Below are positions 1 to 8,700 of a stretch of DNA of 64,000 nucleotides, piece after piece. The position numbers were made by a program, and so were the translations under genes. The notes below the pieces were generated by a model. That model worked only from the letters and a program-made list of their open reading frames with translations. It was not told the DNA's origin and searched no databases. Numbering within the stretch: the first letter of the stretch is position 1; each line of letters opens with the position of its first letter. Source of the DNA: Enterovibrio paralichthyis (GTDB taxonomy: Bacteria; Pseudomonadota; Gammaproteobacteria; Enterobacterales; Vibrionaceae); NCBI RefSeq assembly GCF_019209835.1, contig NZ_JAHUTS010000022.1, forward strand, positions 1-64,000, given 5' to 3'.

Positions 1-77
1 CGACGTAGATAGGCAGGGTGTGTAAGCGCTGTGAGGCGTTGAGCTAACCTGTACTAATTGCCCGTGAGGCTTAACCA
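1..77 (+). rRNA. rrl: 23S ribosomal RNA, 3' end (partial)
   Basis: The first 77 bases match the 3' end of bacterial 23S rRNA, including the conserved stretch GAGCTAACCTGTACTAATTG followed by GTGAGGCTTAACC. The gene begins before the window, so only the last bases are present. A spacer of about 155 nt without a tRNA gene separates it from the 5S gene. Confidence 0.95.
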
Positions 78-233
78 TACAACACCCAAGGGGTTTTGAC
101 GGACTCGAAAAGAACATTGAATGTGTAAAAGAGAACAGCGGTTGCGAGGCCCTAGGTACTAGGAAGAGCAACGGCATCAGCTTTCCAAGATTTTAATTGG
201 TGTTCCCAGGACCGAGAACCCCAATACAGAATT

Positions 234-353
234 TGCTTGGCGACCATAGCGCTTTGGACCCACCTGATTCCATGCCGAACTCAGAAGTGAAACAGAGCAG
301 CGCCGATGGTAGTGTGGGGTCTCCCCATGTGAGAGTAGGACATCGCCAGGCTT
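234..353 (+). rRNA. rrf: 5S ribosomal RNA
   Basis: A complete 5S gene of about 120 nt. It carries the universal core CCATGCCGAACTCAGAAGTG near 271-290 and GGTAGTGTGGGGTCTCCCCA near 308-327. Its ends TGCTTGGCGA and TCGCCAGGCT pair to form helix I. It is the distal gene of the rRNA operon whose 23S end opens the window, and a strong terminator follows at once. Ends are set by comparison with E. coli 5S and could be off by one or two bases. Confidence 0.97.
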
Positions 354-364
354 CAAATACAGTC

Positions 365-395
365 AAAAAGGCCATCCGTAAGGATGGCCTTTTTG
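365..395 (+). terminator. Rho-independent terminator of the rRNA operon
   Basis: Perfect hairpin AAAAAGGCCATCC / GGATGGCCTTTTT with a short loop and a T run, 11 nt after the 5S 3' end. It closes the rRNA operon. A partial echo, GGGATGGCCTTA, appears again at about 438-449 in the remnant region downstream. Confidence 0.9.
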
Positions 396-579
396 CGTTT
401 GCAGTAAATTGAAACATAATGGGATGGACGAACCATCGGGATGGCCTTATCGTCAGTATCTGAGGGGGTGTCCTTCTTCGCGGTCGCCCGCCGCGTTTGC
501 GGGTTCGTCCAGTTCGCAGCACAGCTGCTCTCGTTCCAAAAGCACCCGGCGCATGCGCCTCAATACGTGCTTTATCCAC

Positions 580-609
580 CCCCATGTGAGAGTAGAACAT
601 CGCCAGGCT
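580..609 (+). pseudogene. 5S rRNA 3' remnant
   Basis: These 30 bases copy the last quarter of the 5S gene at 324-353, with one visible mismatch (AGTAGAACAT against AGTAGGACAT). The rest of the 5S sequence is missing. The 170 bases before it (about 410-580) contain no believable gene; they hold a 9-bp inverted repeat GGACGAACC/GGTTCGTCC at 426-434 and 502-510. A second terminator follows. This looks like the scar of an ancestral second 5S copy or of recombination between rRNA operons. Reading frames across this stretch are fortuitous. Confidence 0.8.
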
Positions 610-655
610 CCCAATTTTCTTTCACTTTTTAAAAAAGTGAAGACAAAAAAAGCAG

Positions 656-687
656 AAAAAGCCCTGACCAACCGGTCCGGGCTTTTT
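656..687 (+). terminator. Second terminator behind the rRNA operon
   Basis: Stem AAAAAGCCC ... GGGCTTTTT with an inner GACC/GGTC stem, then T-rich sequence. A further A/T hairpin (TTCACTTTTT/AAAAAGTGAA) sits just before it at about 620-641. Its place behind the 5S remnant suggests that it once served that lost 5S copy. Confidence 0.85.
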
Positions 688-826
688 CGCGTCTGGAGTT
701 TGTAAAAAGCCAGATTGATCCTGTTTAAACTGGCCTTCAATTTCATTGAATAAGATTTCAATCTTTGTACGGTCTCTATTAAGTATCGTTACTTATACTG
801 CTATCAACATGGCAAAGGAGGTCGAT

Positions 827-1189
827 ATGAACAAAGTAGTAATTAGCGTATTGTTTGCCACAGCTCTTGCTGGGTGTAGTAATCAGGCCGTAACTCAACT
901 GTCGGAAAAAGATAATTGGGCTGGGCTGGCAAGTTATGATGTGGAAGCCGGAAATAGACCGCGCTCTGCAGAGGAACTGGATAAGTTGGGAGCGAGCAGT
1001 GCAGAAGCGCAGCAGGATTACCTGACTGCCTACCAATCTCATATGAAAGAGTACTGCAACCCGAACAATGCTTACAAAGCGGGTATTCTCGGTAAACCTT
1101 ATAATGCAGTGTGCATTGATGACTCCCCAAGAGGCTGGGAGTATAAACAGAACTGGGAAACTGGGTTAGAGGCGGGTAACTTTAACTGA
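827..1189 (+). CDS. Small lipoprotein, DUF2799-like
   Basis: 120-residue protein with a lipoprotein signal: a hydrophobic stretch ending in the lipobox LAGC, with the acylated Cys at residue 17. It should be anchored in a membrane facing the periplasm. The mature part contains YCNPNNAY and a second Cys in NAVCID, resembling DUF2799 lipoproteins, whose function I do not know. The ATG at 827 is chosen over upstream codons because AAAGGAGG stands 6-7 nt before it and the signal peptide begins there. It is a single gene, convergent with dapD, and shares a bidirectional terminator with it. Confidence 0.8.
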   Translation: MNKVVISVLFATALAGCSNQAVTQLSEKDNWAGLASYDVEAGNRPRSAEELDKLGASSAEAQQDYLTAYQSHMKEYCNPNNAYKAGILGKPYNAVCIDDSPRGWEYKQNWETGLEAGNFN

Positions 1190-1193
1190 GTAC

Positions 1194-1225
1194 AAAAAAG
1201 ACCAGCAATTAGCTGGTCTTCTTCT
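1194..1225. terminator. Bidirectional terminator
   Basis: Stem AAGACCAGC / GCTGGTCTT (1198-1206 and 1212-1220), flanked by an A run on the left and a T-rich run on the right. It can serve both the lipoprotein gene (+) and dapD (-), which converge on it. Confidence 0.85.
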
Positions 1226-1245
1226 ATTCAAAGCTTGTAGACAGC

Positions 1246-2277
1246 TTAGTTGTTCGCGTGTAGCTCAGCGTTAAGCTCTACCGCAGATTTGTTGGTCAGG
1301 CATTCAATTTTGCCGGTAACTGAATTGCGACGGAAAAGCAAGTCTGCTTTACCAGCAAGATCACGTGCTTTCACAGTTTCAACTTCCTGGCCGTTTGCAT
1401 CCAGCATGGTAACCTTGGTACCAGCAGTTACGTAAAGGCCTGATTCAATGGTACAACGATCGCCCAGAGGGAAACCCAGACCGGCGTTTGCACCCAGAAG
1501 GCTGTTTTCGCCGATAGAAATAACCAGCTGACCACCACCACTCAGTGTGCCCATGATAGAAGCGCCACCACCGATGTCGCTGCCGTTACCTACCATAACG
1601 CCTGCTGAAATACGGCCTTCAACCATGCTTACACCTTCAGTGCCCGCATTGAAATTGATAAAGCCTTCGTGCATAACCGTAGTACCTTCGCCCACGTGCG
1701 CGCCCAAGCGAACACGCGCCGTATCTGCGATACGAACGCCAGTTGGAACCACGTAATCAACCATCTTAGGAAACTTGTCTACGCAATCTACTGTCAGGGT
1801 TTCACCTTTCAAGCGAGCTTCCATTTGACGCTCAGCCAGCTCTGGCAGGTCGATTGGGCCCTGGTTGGTCCATGCAATGTTGTGCAGCAGGCCGAAAATA
1901 CCATCCAAAACAATAGTGTGTGGTTTTGCCAGACGATGAGAGATCAGTTGGAGCTTCAAAAAGCCCTCTGCAACACTGGCCGGTTTTTCATCTGTTGCCA
2001 GAATGACCAAGACCAAAGGTTGGTTTGATTCAGCCGCTTTAGTAGCAAATGCCGCCGTCGCTTGTTCATCAGCTGCAGAGAATGCAGAAGCGATTGCTGC
2101 GCATTGTGATGGTTCAACGTCGAACACTTCGTTGCTGTCTTTGTAGCTAACTACATCAGCCAGCGCAGAAACCAGTGCTTCTGATGGGTTTAAAACTGGG
2201 GTTGGGAAAAATGCTTCGATGATTTTTCCGTCTTTGTTTTTGGTCGCGGTGCCAAACGCAAGAGCAAAACTTGCCAT
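1246..2277 (-). CDS. dapD: 2,3,4,5-tetrahydropyridine-2,6-dicarboxylate N-succinyltransferase
   Basis: Cytoplasmic enzyme of the succinylase branch of lysine and diaminopimelate synthesis: it transfers succinyl from succinyl-CoA to tetrahydrodipicolinate. The 343-residue length fits the longer DapD form found in vibrios, not the 274-residue E. coli form. The C-terminal half shows the left-handed beta-helix hexapeptide pattern (VRLGAHVGEGTTV, GISAGVMVGNGSDIGGGASI-type repeats) of this acyltransferase class. The start MASFALAF at 2277 is preferred because an AAGGAG stands about 10 nt before it; an upstream in-frame ATG at 2334 has no support. It stands alone between two convergent or tandem terminators. 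Confidence 0.93.
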   Translation of the reverse strand: MASFALAFGTATKNKDGKIIEAFFPTPVLNPSEALVSALADVVSYKDSNEVFDVEPSQCAAIASAFSAADEQATAAFATKAAESNQPLVLVILATDEKPASVAEGFLKLQLISHRLAKPHTIVLDGIFGLLHNIAWTNQGPIDLPELAERQMEARLKGETLTVDCVDKFPKMVDYVVPTGVRIADTARVRLGAHVGEGTTVMHEGFINFNAGTEGVSMVEGRISAGVMVGNGSDIGGGASIMGTLSGGGQLVISIGENSLLGANAGLGFPLGDRCTIESGLYVTAGTKVTMLDANGQEVETVKARDLAGKADLLFRRNSVTGKIECLTNKSAVELNAELHANN

Positions 2278-2466
2278 GATGAAGGAGTCTCCTTGTCTCT
2301 TTACTTGACGCGCTGCAGCGCCAACGTTATTCAATTTTTATTTACTGGGGACATCTTAAAGTGAACCCTGCGAAGATTGAAGGGAGAGAGGGGAGATTAC
2401 TGCAGATAAATGGCGAATAAGAATGATTCGCGGAATCTAGGCCTAAAAACAGGACGAAGATGAAAT

Positions 2467-2493
2467 AAAAAACGCTCCCAGGGGAGCGTTTTT
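2467..2493 (-). terminator. Terminator of yebG
   Basis: Stem AACGCTCCC/GGGAGCGTT (2471-2479 and 2482-2490). On the minus strand a TTTTTTATTT run follows, 6 nt past the yebG stop codon. It separates yebG from dapD, which has the same orientation. Confidence 0.85.
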
Positions 2494-2498
2494 CAATA

Positions 2499-2798
2499 TT
2501 ACGCGGCTTCTGCGTCGTCTTCTTTTGATGCTGCTTCTGCTTTTTTCTTGCTGGCTTTTGGTGCAGGCTTACGCTTTGCACCCAGTGCATACAGCACTTC
2601 TTCGCGATTTTGCGCCAGAAAGAGAGACAATTCCTCTCGTTGCTCTTCACCGCTGACAACATCACTTTTGCCCAGCAGTTCAAACAGTTCATCTGCCATG
2701 TCGAGCATTTTATCGTATGCGTCAGCGTCCGCTTTAGAGGTAAAAGTCATCTTCTCTTCTCCGTTGCGTTCAACCACATATTTGACGATAACGGCCAT
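2499..2798 (-). CDS. yebG: SOS-induced DNA damage protein YebG
   Basis: 99-residue small basic-tailed protein of the YebG family, a LexA-controlled SOS gene of enterobacteria and vibrios whose biochemical role is not settled. The N-terminal part MAVIVKYVVERNG and the acidic middle are typical; the C-terminal tail is rich in Lys and Ala, as in other members. The ATG at 2798 follows a GAGAGG ribosome site. A near-consensus LexA box (2821-2840) ends 22 bp before the start codon, which strongly supports both the gene call and its SOS control. It has its own terminator. Confidence 0.93.
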   Translation of the reverse strand: MAVIVKYVVERNGEEKMTFTSKADADAYDKMLDMADELFELLGKSDVVSGEEQREELSLFLAQNREEVLYALGAKRKPAPKASKKKAEAASKEDDAEAA

Positions 2799-2820
2799 GG
2801 TTAACCTCTCTTAATTTGTT

Positions 2821-2840
2821 TACTGTCTGTTTATACAGTA
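2821..2840. promoter_or_regulatory. LexA (SOS) box
   Basis: TACTGTCTGTTTATACAGTA fits CTGT-N8-ACAG exactly, with the flanking TA pairs of the gammaproteobacterial consensus. It lies in the 81-bp region between yebG (-) and the divergent glycosylase-like gene (+), so it may repress one or both. Confidence 0.92.
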
Positions 2841-2879
2841 AAGTAAAAACACCTGTCTAGTTTAACCGTGATTACTGTG

Positions 2880-3566
2880 ATGGCATTGGAAAAATTTTCA
2901 GATATTTATCACCGGGCGGCGACGCGCAAAGGAAGCAATAGTGCATTGGAACAACGCTTGTCATTTCCACTTGGTCAGCAGGAATTAATCGGGATCCCGG
3001 ATGACCGTTGGCTGGCAATGTTCAGCCAGAAGATTTTCCAGTCGGGTATGAACTGGCAGGTGGTTAGAAATAAATGGTCAGGATTTGAAGAGGTGTTTTG
3101 GGGCTTTGACATAGAGAAAATGTGCCTGGTGCCTCCGGAAATGTGGGAAGAAAAAGCAACCAACCCAGCAATCATCCGACACCTCGGCAAGGTGATGACC
3201 ATTCCTCACAACGCTCAAATGATTCAACGCGCCGCTAAACAACACGGCAGCTTTTCCCGGTTTATAGCTGATTGGCCAGAGTCAGACATTATTGGATTGT
3301 GGGCTTACCTTAAAAAGCATGGCAACCGGTTAGGTGGAAATACGGGGCCATATTCTCTTCGTATGATGGGAAAAGATACCTTTATTTTGTCTGGCGACGT
3401 GGAGGGTTACTTGCGGGCTTACCAAATCATTGATGGTGGTCGTGATACTCGAAAATCCCTTCAGGCTGCGCAAGAAGCCTTTAACCACTGGCAGGAGGAA
3501 AGTGGACGGCCGTTATGCCAGATAAGTCAGATCATCGCCTACAGTGTGGGTGACAATCGGGTTTAG
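2880..3566 (+). CDS. DNA-3-methyladenine glycosylase I-like protein
   Basis: 228-residue protein related to the Tag family (base excision repair of 3-methyladenine). Shared features are IPDDRWLAMFSQKIFQSGMN near residues 40-60, the IIRHLGKV motif where Tag has IIRHRGKI, and a GSFSRFIADW segment. It departs from E. coli Tag: the N-terminal zinc-binding Cys motif is absent, and the Glu of Tag LEGQQAG is replaced (QKIFQSG), so activity or substrate may differ. The start is uncertain: ATG 2880 is chosen, GTG 2868 and 2877 are alternatives, and no clear ribosome site is seen. Divergent from yebG across a LexA box, hence possibly SOS-controlled. Its end overlaps the LysR gene by 4 nt. Confidence 0.75.
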   Translation: MALEKFSDIYHRAATRKGSNSALEQRLSFPLGQQELIGIPDDRWLAMFSQKIFQSGMNWQVVRNKWSGFEEVFWGFDIEKMCLVPPEMWEEKATNPAIIRHLGKVMTIPHNAQMIQRAAKQHGSFSRFIADWPESDIIGLWAYLKKHGNRLGGNTGPYSLRMMGKDTFILSGDVEGYLRAYQIIDGGRDTRKSLQAAQEAFNHWQEESGRPLCQISQIIAYSVGDNRV

Positions 3567-4471
3567 TCGCGTAGTTGCCACTGGGATGCAAAGCTGTCGA
3601 AGCGCGTCATCAGTGGGGACTGGTGCTTGTCCTTATGGCGCACCGTCCAGTATTGGCGTCGCAAATCCAGTGGTACTTCGAGAAGTTTCAATCTGTTATT
3701 GGCAACGGCATGACGTGCTGCCAGTCTCGACAGATAGGCTAACCCAAGTCCAGCGGAGGCACAGTTAATGATCGCCTCAGTAGTGCGAAGCTCGAAAGCG
3801 ATATTCCAATGCTCCAGCCGCGGTGCAAGCCGCGAAAGGAAATGCTCTCGGGTTCCTGAGCCAGATTCGCGTAAAATCCAGTTATGGTTTTCTAAATCAA
3901 ACAGAGTCAGGCTGTCTGATTGCGTCAGAGGATGATCGATCGCGCAGGCAATACACATTTCATCACTTAGCCAGGGTTGCATCGCAAGATCAGAGTGTCC
4001 CAACTGGTGGCGGATTTCCCCTAACCCCTCAATGAAACCTATATCAAGCTCAAACGCGAGGATAGCATCGATAATAGCCTGACTGTTGGAGACAATGAGC
4101 GTCTGCTGGGTGTGACCGGTGTCAGCGCGAAAATCCCGCAGTAAAAAGGGCACCAGTTGGTTGCCAATTGTATCGCTGGCACCGATGTTCAACTGACCGA
4201 TCAGTTCGTTGGTCGTATCCAACACCGTCATGATCTCATCGCTTCGCATCAAGAGTTCGTCGGCCAGTGGCAAGAGACGGCTGCCATGCTCGTTGATCAC
4301 CAACCTGTTATTCACCCGCTCGAACAGCTTGTGACCAAGCTGGTTCTCCAATTCTGTTAACGCCATGCTGACTGCCGGTTTAGACAGGTATAGCAACGTA
4401 GAGGCCGCAGTGATGGTCTTTTCCTGTGCGACGGCGACGAAAACCTGAAGTTGACGAAGTGAAACGGACAT
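3563..4471 (-). CDS. LysR-family regulator, YeiE-like
   Basis: 302-residue LysR-type transcription factor. The N-terminal winged helix-turn-helix covers about residues 4-62 (RQLQVFVAVAQEKTITAAS, then SKPAVSMALTELENQLG). A co-inducer-binding domain follows from about residue 90, with DIGFIEG and GLGLAYLS signatures. It resembles YeiE/CysB-side LysR proteins; YeiE proteins respond to sulfite in enterobacteria (known for the family, not shown here). Divergent from a TDT/SLAC1-type transporter with a 165-bp shared upstream region, the usual layout of a LysR regulator and its target. It converges on the glycosylase gene. Confidence 0.85.
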   Translation of the reverse strand: MSVSLRQLQVFVAVAQEKTITAASTLLYLSKPAVSMALTELENQLGHKLFERVNNRLVINEHGSRLLPLADELLMRSDEIMTVLDTTNELIGQLNIGASDTIGNQLVPFLLRDFRADTGHTQQTLIVSNSQAIIDAILAFELDIGFIEGLGEIRHQLGHSDLAMQPWLSDEMCIACAIDHPLTQSDSLTLFDLENHNWILRESGSGTREHFLSRLAPRLEHWNIAFELRTTEAIINCASAGLGLAYLSRLAARHAVANNRLKLLEVPLDLRRQYWTVRHKDKHQSPLMTRFDSFASQWQLRD

Positions 4472-4636
4472 ATTGCGTTCCTATGTTTGCGACGTGAATT
4501 TCTGGTGTGGCTGAAATGTAAGGAAGTTTTTTGTTAAGTATAACTTAACGGTGGTTTAAAAAGATTCAGATATACTAAAATCTAATGCCGTTCTATCATA
4601 AATTATGTGTTTTACTTCTAAAGATGTGACAGAGCG

Positions 4637-5593
4637 ATGCGTAGACGACTGAATTTACTTCCCACCCCGATGGCCGGCTTGGCGCTGGCAATCGCAAGCC
4701 TTGGATGGAGCTGGGAAAACGCGGGCAACTTTGGTGGCAGCGCGCAAACACTGGGTGCTGTGATCGGTGGTGTAATGCTGCTTCTGATTGCGCTGAAGTT
4801 TATGCTCAGTCCTCAAGGGCTTTGGAACGATCTGAAACATCCAGTTGTGGGTAGTGTGGTACCGACCTTTGCAATGGGCGTAATGATTGTCTCTAACAGC
4901 GTCTACAAGGTTTCGCCGACTATGGGTAATGCACTTTGGTTGGCGGCGGTGATAGCGCATGTCGCGTTCCTGATTTCTTTCAGCTACCACCGTGCAAAAG
5001 ATTTCGATATTACCCATATGGTGCCGAGCTGGTTCGTACCCCCAGTAGGGTTGATTGTTGCTGACGTGGCATTCCCTGGTACGCCTGCTTTGCGCCCGGT
5101 GGCAGAAGCCGTGCTCTATTTTGGTATGATTGCCTACGCGATTTTGCTGCCAATGATGCTGTATCGCCTGATTTTCTGTAGCGAAGTGCCAGATGCAGCT
5201 AAACCAACGATCGCTATTCTGGCGGCGCCAGCCAGTCTGTCGCTGGCAGGTTACCTGACCGTAACTCAATCGCCATCGCCTGTGATCGTTGCCTTGCTGT
5301 TTGGTATCGCAGTGCTGATGACATTTATTATCTATGTCTCGTTCGTTCGTCTGATGCGTTTGCCGTTTTCTCCTGGCTTTGCAGCATTTACGTTCCCGAT
5401 GGTCATCGGTGCAACTGCGCTGTATAAGACAGCACACTGGATGGCATCAGTTGGTGTTGCTTCCCAGTATGTTGAGCAGATTTCAGTGTTGGCATACGTG
5501 GAACTGATTGTGGCAACCCTGGTGGTAGGTTTTGTGGCAATGCATTACCGCCGCTTCATTTCCCTGCAGTTCAAACAACCTGCAACAGCCTGA
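4637..5593 (+). CDS. TDT family transporter (TehA/SLAC1-like)
   Basis: 318-residue integral inner-membrane protein with about ten hydrophobic segments, starting with LLPTPMAGLALAIASLGW and containing VPTFAMG, PSWFVPPVG and FPMVIGATALYKTA. This pattern fits the tellurite-resistance/dicarboxylate transporter (TDT) group, which includes TehA, the yeast sulfite pump Ssu1 and plant SLAC1 anion channels. The substrate cannot be read from sequence. The divergent YeiE-like LysR gene suggests an anion such as sulfite, which is inference. ATG 4637 follows a weak AGAG site. A GC-rich hairpin follows the stop. Confidence 0.82.
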   Translation: MRRRLNLLPTPMAGLALAIASLGWSWENAGNFGGSAQTLGAVIGGVMLLLIALKFMLSPQGLWNDLKHPVVGSVVPTFAMGVMIVSNSVYKVSPTMGNALWLAAVIAHVAFLISFSYHRAKDFDITHMVPSWFVPPVGLIVADVAFPGTPALRPVAEAVLYFGMIAYAILLPMMLYRLIFCSEVPDAAKPTIAILAAPASLSLAGYLTVTQSPSPVIVALLFGIAVLMTFIIYVSFVRLMRLPFSPGFAAFTFPMVIGATALYKTAHWMASVGVASQYVEQISVLAYVELIVATLVVGFVAMHYRRFISLQFKQPATA

Positions 5594-5599
5594 TGGATA

Positions 5600-5630
5600 A
5601 AGCGCCTGCCTTGTGCAGGCGCTGTCATTT
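5600..5630 (+). terminator. Probable terminator after the TDT transporter
   Basis: Stem AGCGCCTGC/GCAGGCGCT (5601-5609 and 5614-5622) with a 4-nt loop, followed by GTCATTTCT rather than a clean T run. It sits 7 nt after the transporter stop and before recC. Confidence 0.6.
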
Positions 5631-5704
5631 CTAACCGCCTGAAATTGCACTCTGGAGACCATTCCGCCACAATCGCTTTATCGTCGACATCAAGAGTCTC
5701 TCCC

Positions 5705-8700
5705 GTGTTCACCGTCTATCACTCCAATCAACTCGATCTGCTGAAAAGCCTGCTTGTCGCCATTATCCAACAGCAGCCTTTGGCTAATCCGTTTCAAAAA
5801 GAAATCATCCTGGTACAGAGCCCAGGCATGGCGCAGTGGCTGAAGCTGGAAATGGCAAAAGAGCAGGGCATTGTTGCCAATGTTGAATTTCCGCTTCCCG
5901 CGACGTTTATCTGGCAAATGTTCACCCATATTCTGGACGATGTGCCGCAGCGCAGCTTCTTCAATAAAGAAGCCATGACATGGAAGTTGATGGAAGTGTT
6001 GCCGGAAAAGCTCAGCGAGCCGGCGTTTGATACCCTGCGCCGTTACCTTGAAAACGACACCGACAATCAAAAGCTGTATCAGTTGGCCGGTAAAATAGCG
6101 GATATTTACGACCAGTATTTGGTTTACCGCCCTGAGTGGATTAAAGCCTGGGAAGGGCAACAGCCTGTGCCCGAGTTAGGCGATGAAAGCGGCTGGCAGC
6201 CAGCCCTTTGGCAGGCATTGTATGATTACACCCTGTCGTTAGGTCAGTCACCGTTTCACAGGGCGAACCTTTACGAAGAGTTTATTGATGCCCTGAGCGC
6301 GCAGAGTGCCAAGCCGGAAGGGCTGGCCCATATTGAACGCGTGTTTGTTTTCGGTATATCTGCGTTGCCCCCGCGCTACATGGATGCCCTGAAGGCGCTT
6401 GGTGAACACATTGATGTCCATTACCTGTTTACCAACCCTTGCCGTTATTACTGGGGAGATATCCGCGACAAACGCTATCTGGCCAAACGTGCCGCCAGCA
6501 TGGAGTCCCGTGTTACGCGGGTGGCAAGTGCTGATGAACCCGCGCAATTTGCCTTGCCGTTAATGGAAGAGGACGACAGCGCAGAAGTGGGTAACAGTTT
6601 GCTGGCGTCGATGGGCAAGCTGGGACGGGACAACCTTCTGCTGATTTCAGAGCTTCAATGCAACGAAGTCGATCAGGGTTTTGTTGATATACCGCGCGAT
6701 TCGCTGCTGCATCATATTCAGGCCGATATCCTGGATTTAGTCGAACCGGGCAACTTGCAGGAAACACAGACCAGCGAAAGCAAACTGGCAGTTGAGCACG
6801 ACGACCGTTCGCTCACCGTCGAAGTTTGCCATAGCCCGATGCGTGAAGTGGAGGTGTTGCACGACAGATTGCTGGAGATGCTCGAAGCTGACCCAAACCT
6901 CACACCGCGCGACATCATTGTGATGGTGGCAGACATCAATGCCTACAGCCCGGCTATCCAGGCGGTGTTTGGCAATGCGCCGGGTGAACGCTATATCCCG
7001 TTCTCGATTTCTGACCGTACCGCCGATCAGGAAAGCCCGGTACTGACCACATTTTTGCGCCTGCTGAGTCTGCCTGATAGCCGTTGCAGCGCAGCGGAGC
7101 TGTTGGAAATACTGGAAGTACCGGCAGTACTTCGAAAGTTTGGCCTTGATACCCGCCAGTTTGCAAAAGTGAAGTTCTGGGTAGAGGAAGCGGGCATCCG
7201 CTGGGGGCTGGATGACAGTACAGCAGCCCATTTCTCGCTGCCAGAGCAGCACCAGAATACCTGGTTGTTTGGTCTTAACCGTATGTTGCTGGGCTATGCC
7301 ATGCCAAGTGAGGCAGGCTTGTACAACGATGTTTTGGCCTACGACGAGGTGCAGGGGCTGGAAGCCGATTTAGCCGGAAAACTCGGGGAATTCTTCCGGG
7401 TATTGATTGATGCGCAGGCGTCACTCAACCTTGCTCAAAATGGCGAGCAATGGGTACAAACCCTGACCACATTGTTTACAGAGTTGTTTGACCTGGATAC
7501 CGGGGAAGAGCTTGCCGGTCAACTTATCCGTAGCCAACTGGATAACTGGCTGACCCAACTGGACGATGCCGGATTCAGCCTGCCCCTGCCGCTGACCATA
7601 GTGCGTGATTACCTCAGTGAAAAAATGGGTGGCGAGCGCGTAAGCCAGCGTTTCCTTGCCGGGCAGGTTAACTTCTGTACCTTGATGCCAATGCGTTCGA
7701 TCCCGTTCCAGGTAGTCTGCCTTCTGGGCATGAACGATGGCGACTATCCGCGTACCATTGCCCCCGTCGGGTTTGATTTAATGGCTGGTCGCGGCCGCGC
7801 TGGGGATCGATCCCGCAGGGATGATGACCGTTACCTGTTCCTCGAAGCCCTGCAATCTGCGCAGCAACGCCTTTACATCAGTTACGTAGGGCGGTCGGTG
7901 CAGGATAACTCCGTGAAAGTGCCGTCAGTGCTGGTCACTGAGCTGCTCGACTATTGCCGTCAGGGCTATTGTCTTGCGGGGGATGAACGGCTGCCGGAGC
8001 ACGAATCCGGCGAAAAGCTCCTTTCGCATCTCATCCATCACCATCCGTTGGTGCCATTCAGTAAATTGGCATTTACTGAAGGTCGCCAAAGCTACGCCGC
8101 CGAATGGTTGCCTGCTGCGCGTGGAGAAGGTGAGCTGGCTCTGCCGTTTTTCGGGGACGATGCCCTCTTGACGGAGGCAGATACCCAAAGCAACGTGCTG
8201 GAGCTGGCAGAGTTTCAGCGCTTCTGGCGGATGCCGGTGCAGTATTTCTTTAACCGCCGTCTCAAGGTGGTGTTTGAAGCCAGCGACGGTGCCATGGAAG
8301 ATGCAGAGCCATTTGCATTGGACAATCTCAACCGCTATCAACTGCGCGATGCCTTGCTTACCCATGTGATTAATCAGGGTGACGATGAAGCGTCGCTGTC
8401 CGCATTTTTCCAACGCCAGAAAGCCAGTGGCAGTTTGCCACTGAGCCATTTTGGTGAGCTGGCGCTGGAAGCCGAGCAAAGTGCCATCCTCGCCCAGTAC
8501 ACGAAACTCAAACCTTGTCTCGAAGCCAAGCGGGTACCTCAGGAAATCAACCTGCGGATCTCAACCCAGTACGGCGAAGTTTCGCTGCAGGGGTGGCTGG
8601 ATGATCGCTACCGTGATGGCCGCCTGCTGTACCGAAGCGGTAAGGTGCGCGCCAAAGACAGGCTGGCAGCCTGGATTGATCACCTCTGTCAATGTGCAGC

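Noticed and set aside
409..761. Reading frames across the region behind the 5S gene
   Set aside because: They cross the 5S remnant, two terminators and inverted repeats, and have no ribosome site or recognisable protein features.
4655..5437. 260-residue minus-strand frame opposite the TDT transporter
   Set aside because: Cys/His/Arg-rich composition without motif; a shadow of the hydrophobic transporter on the other strand.
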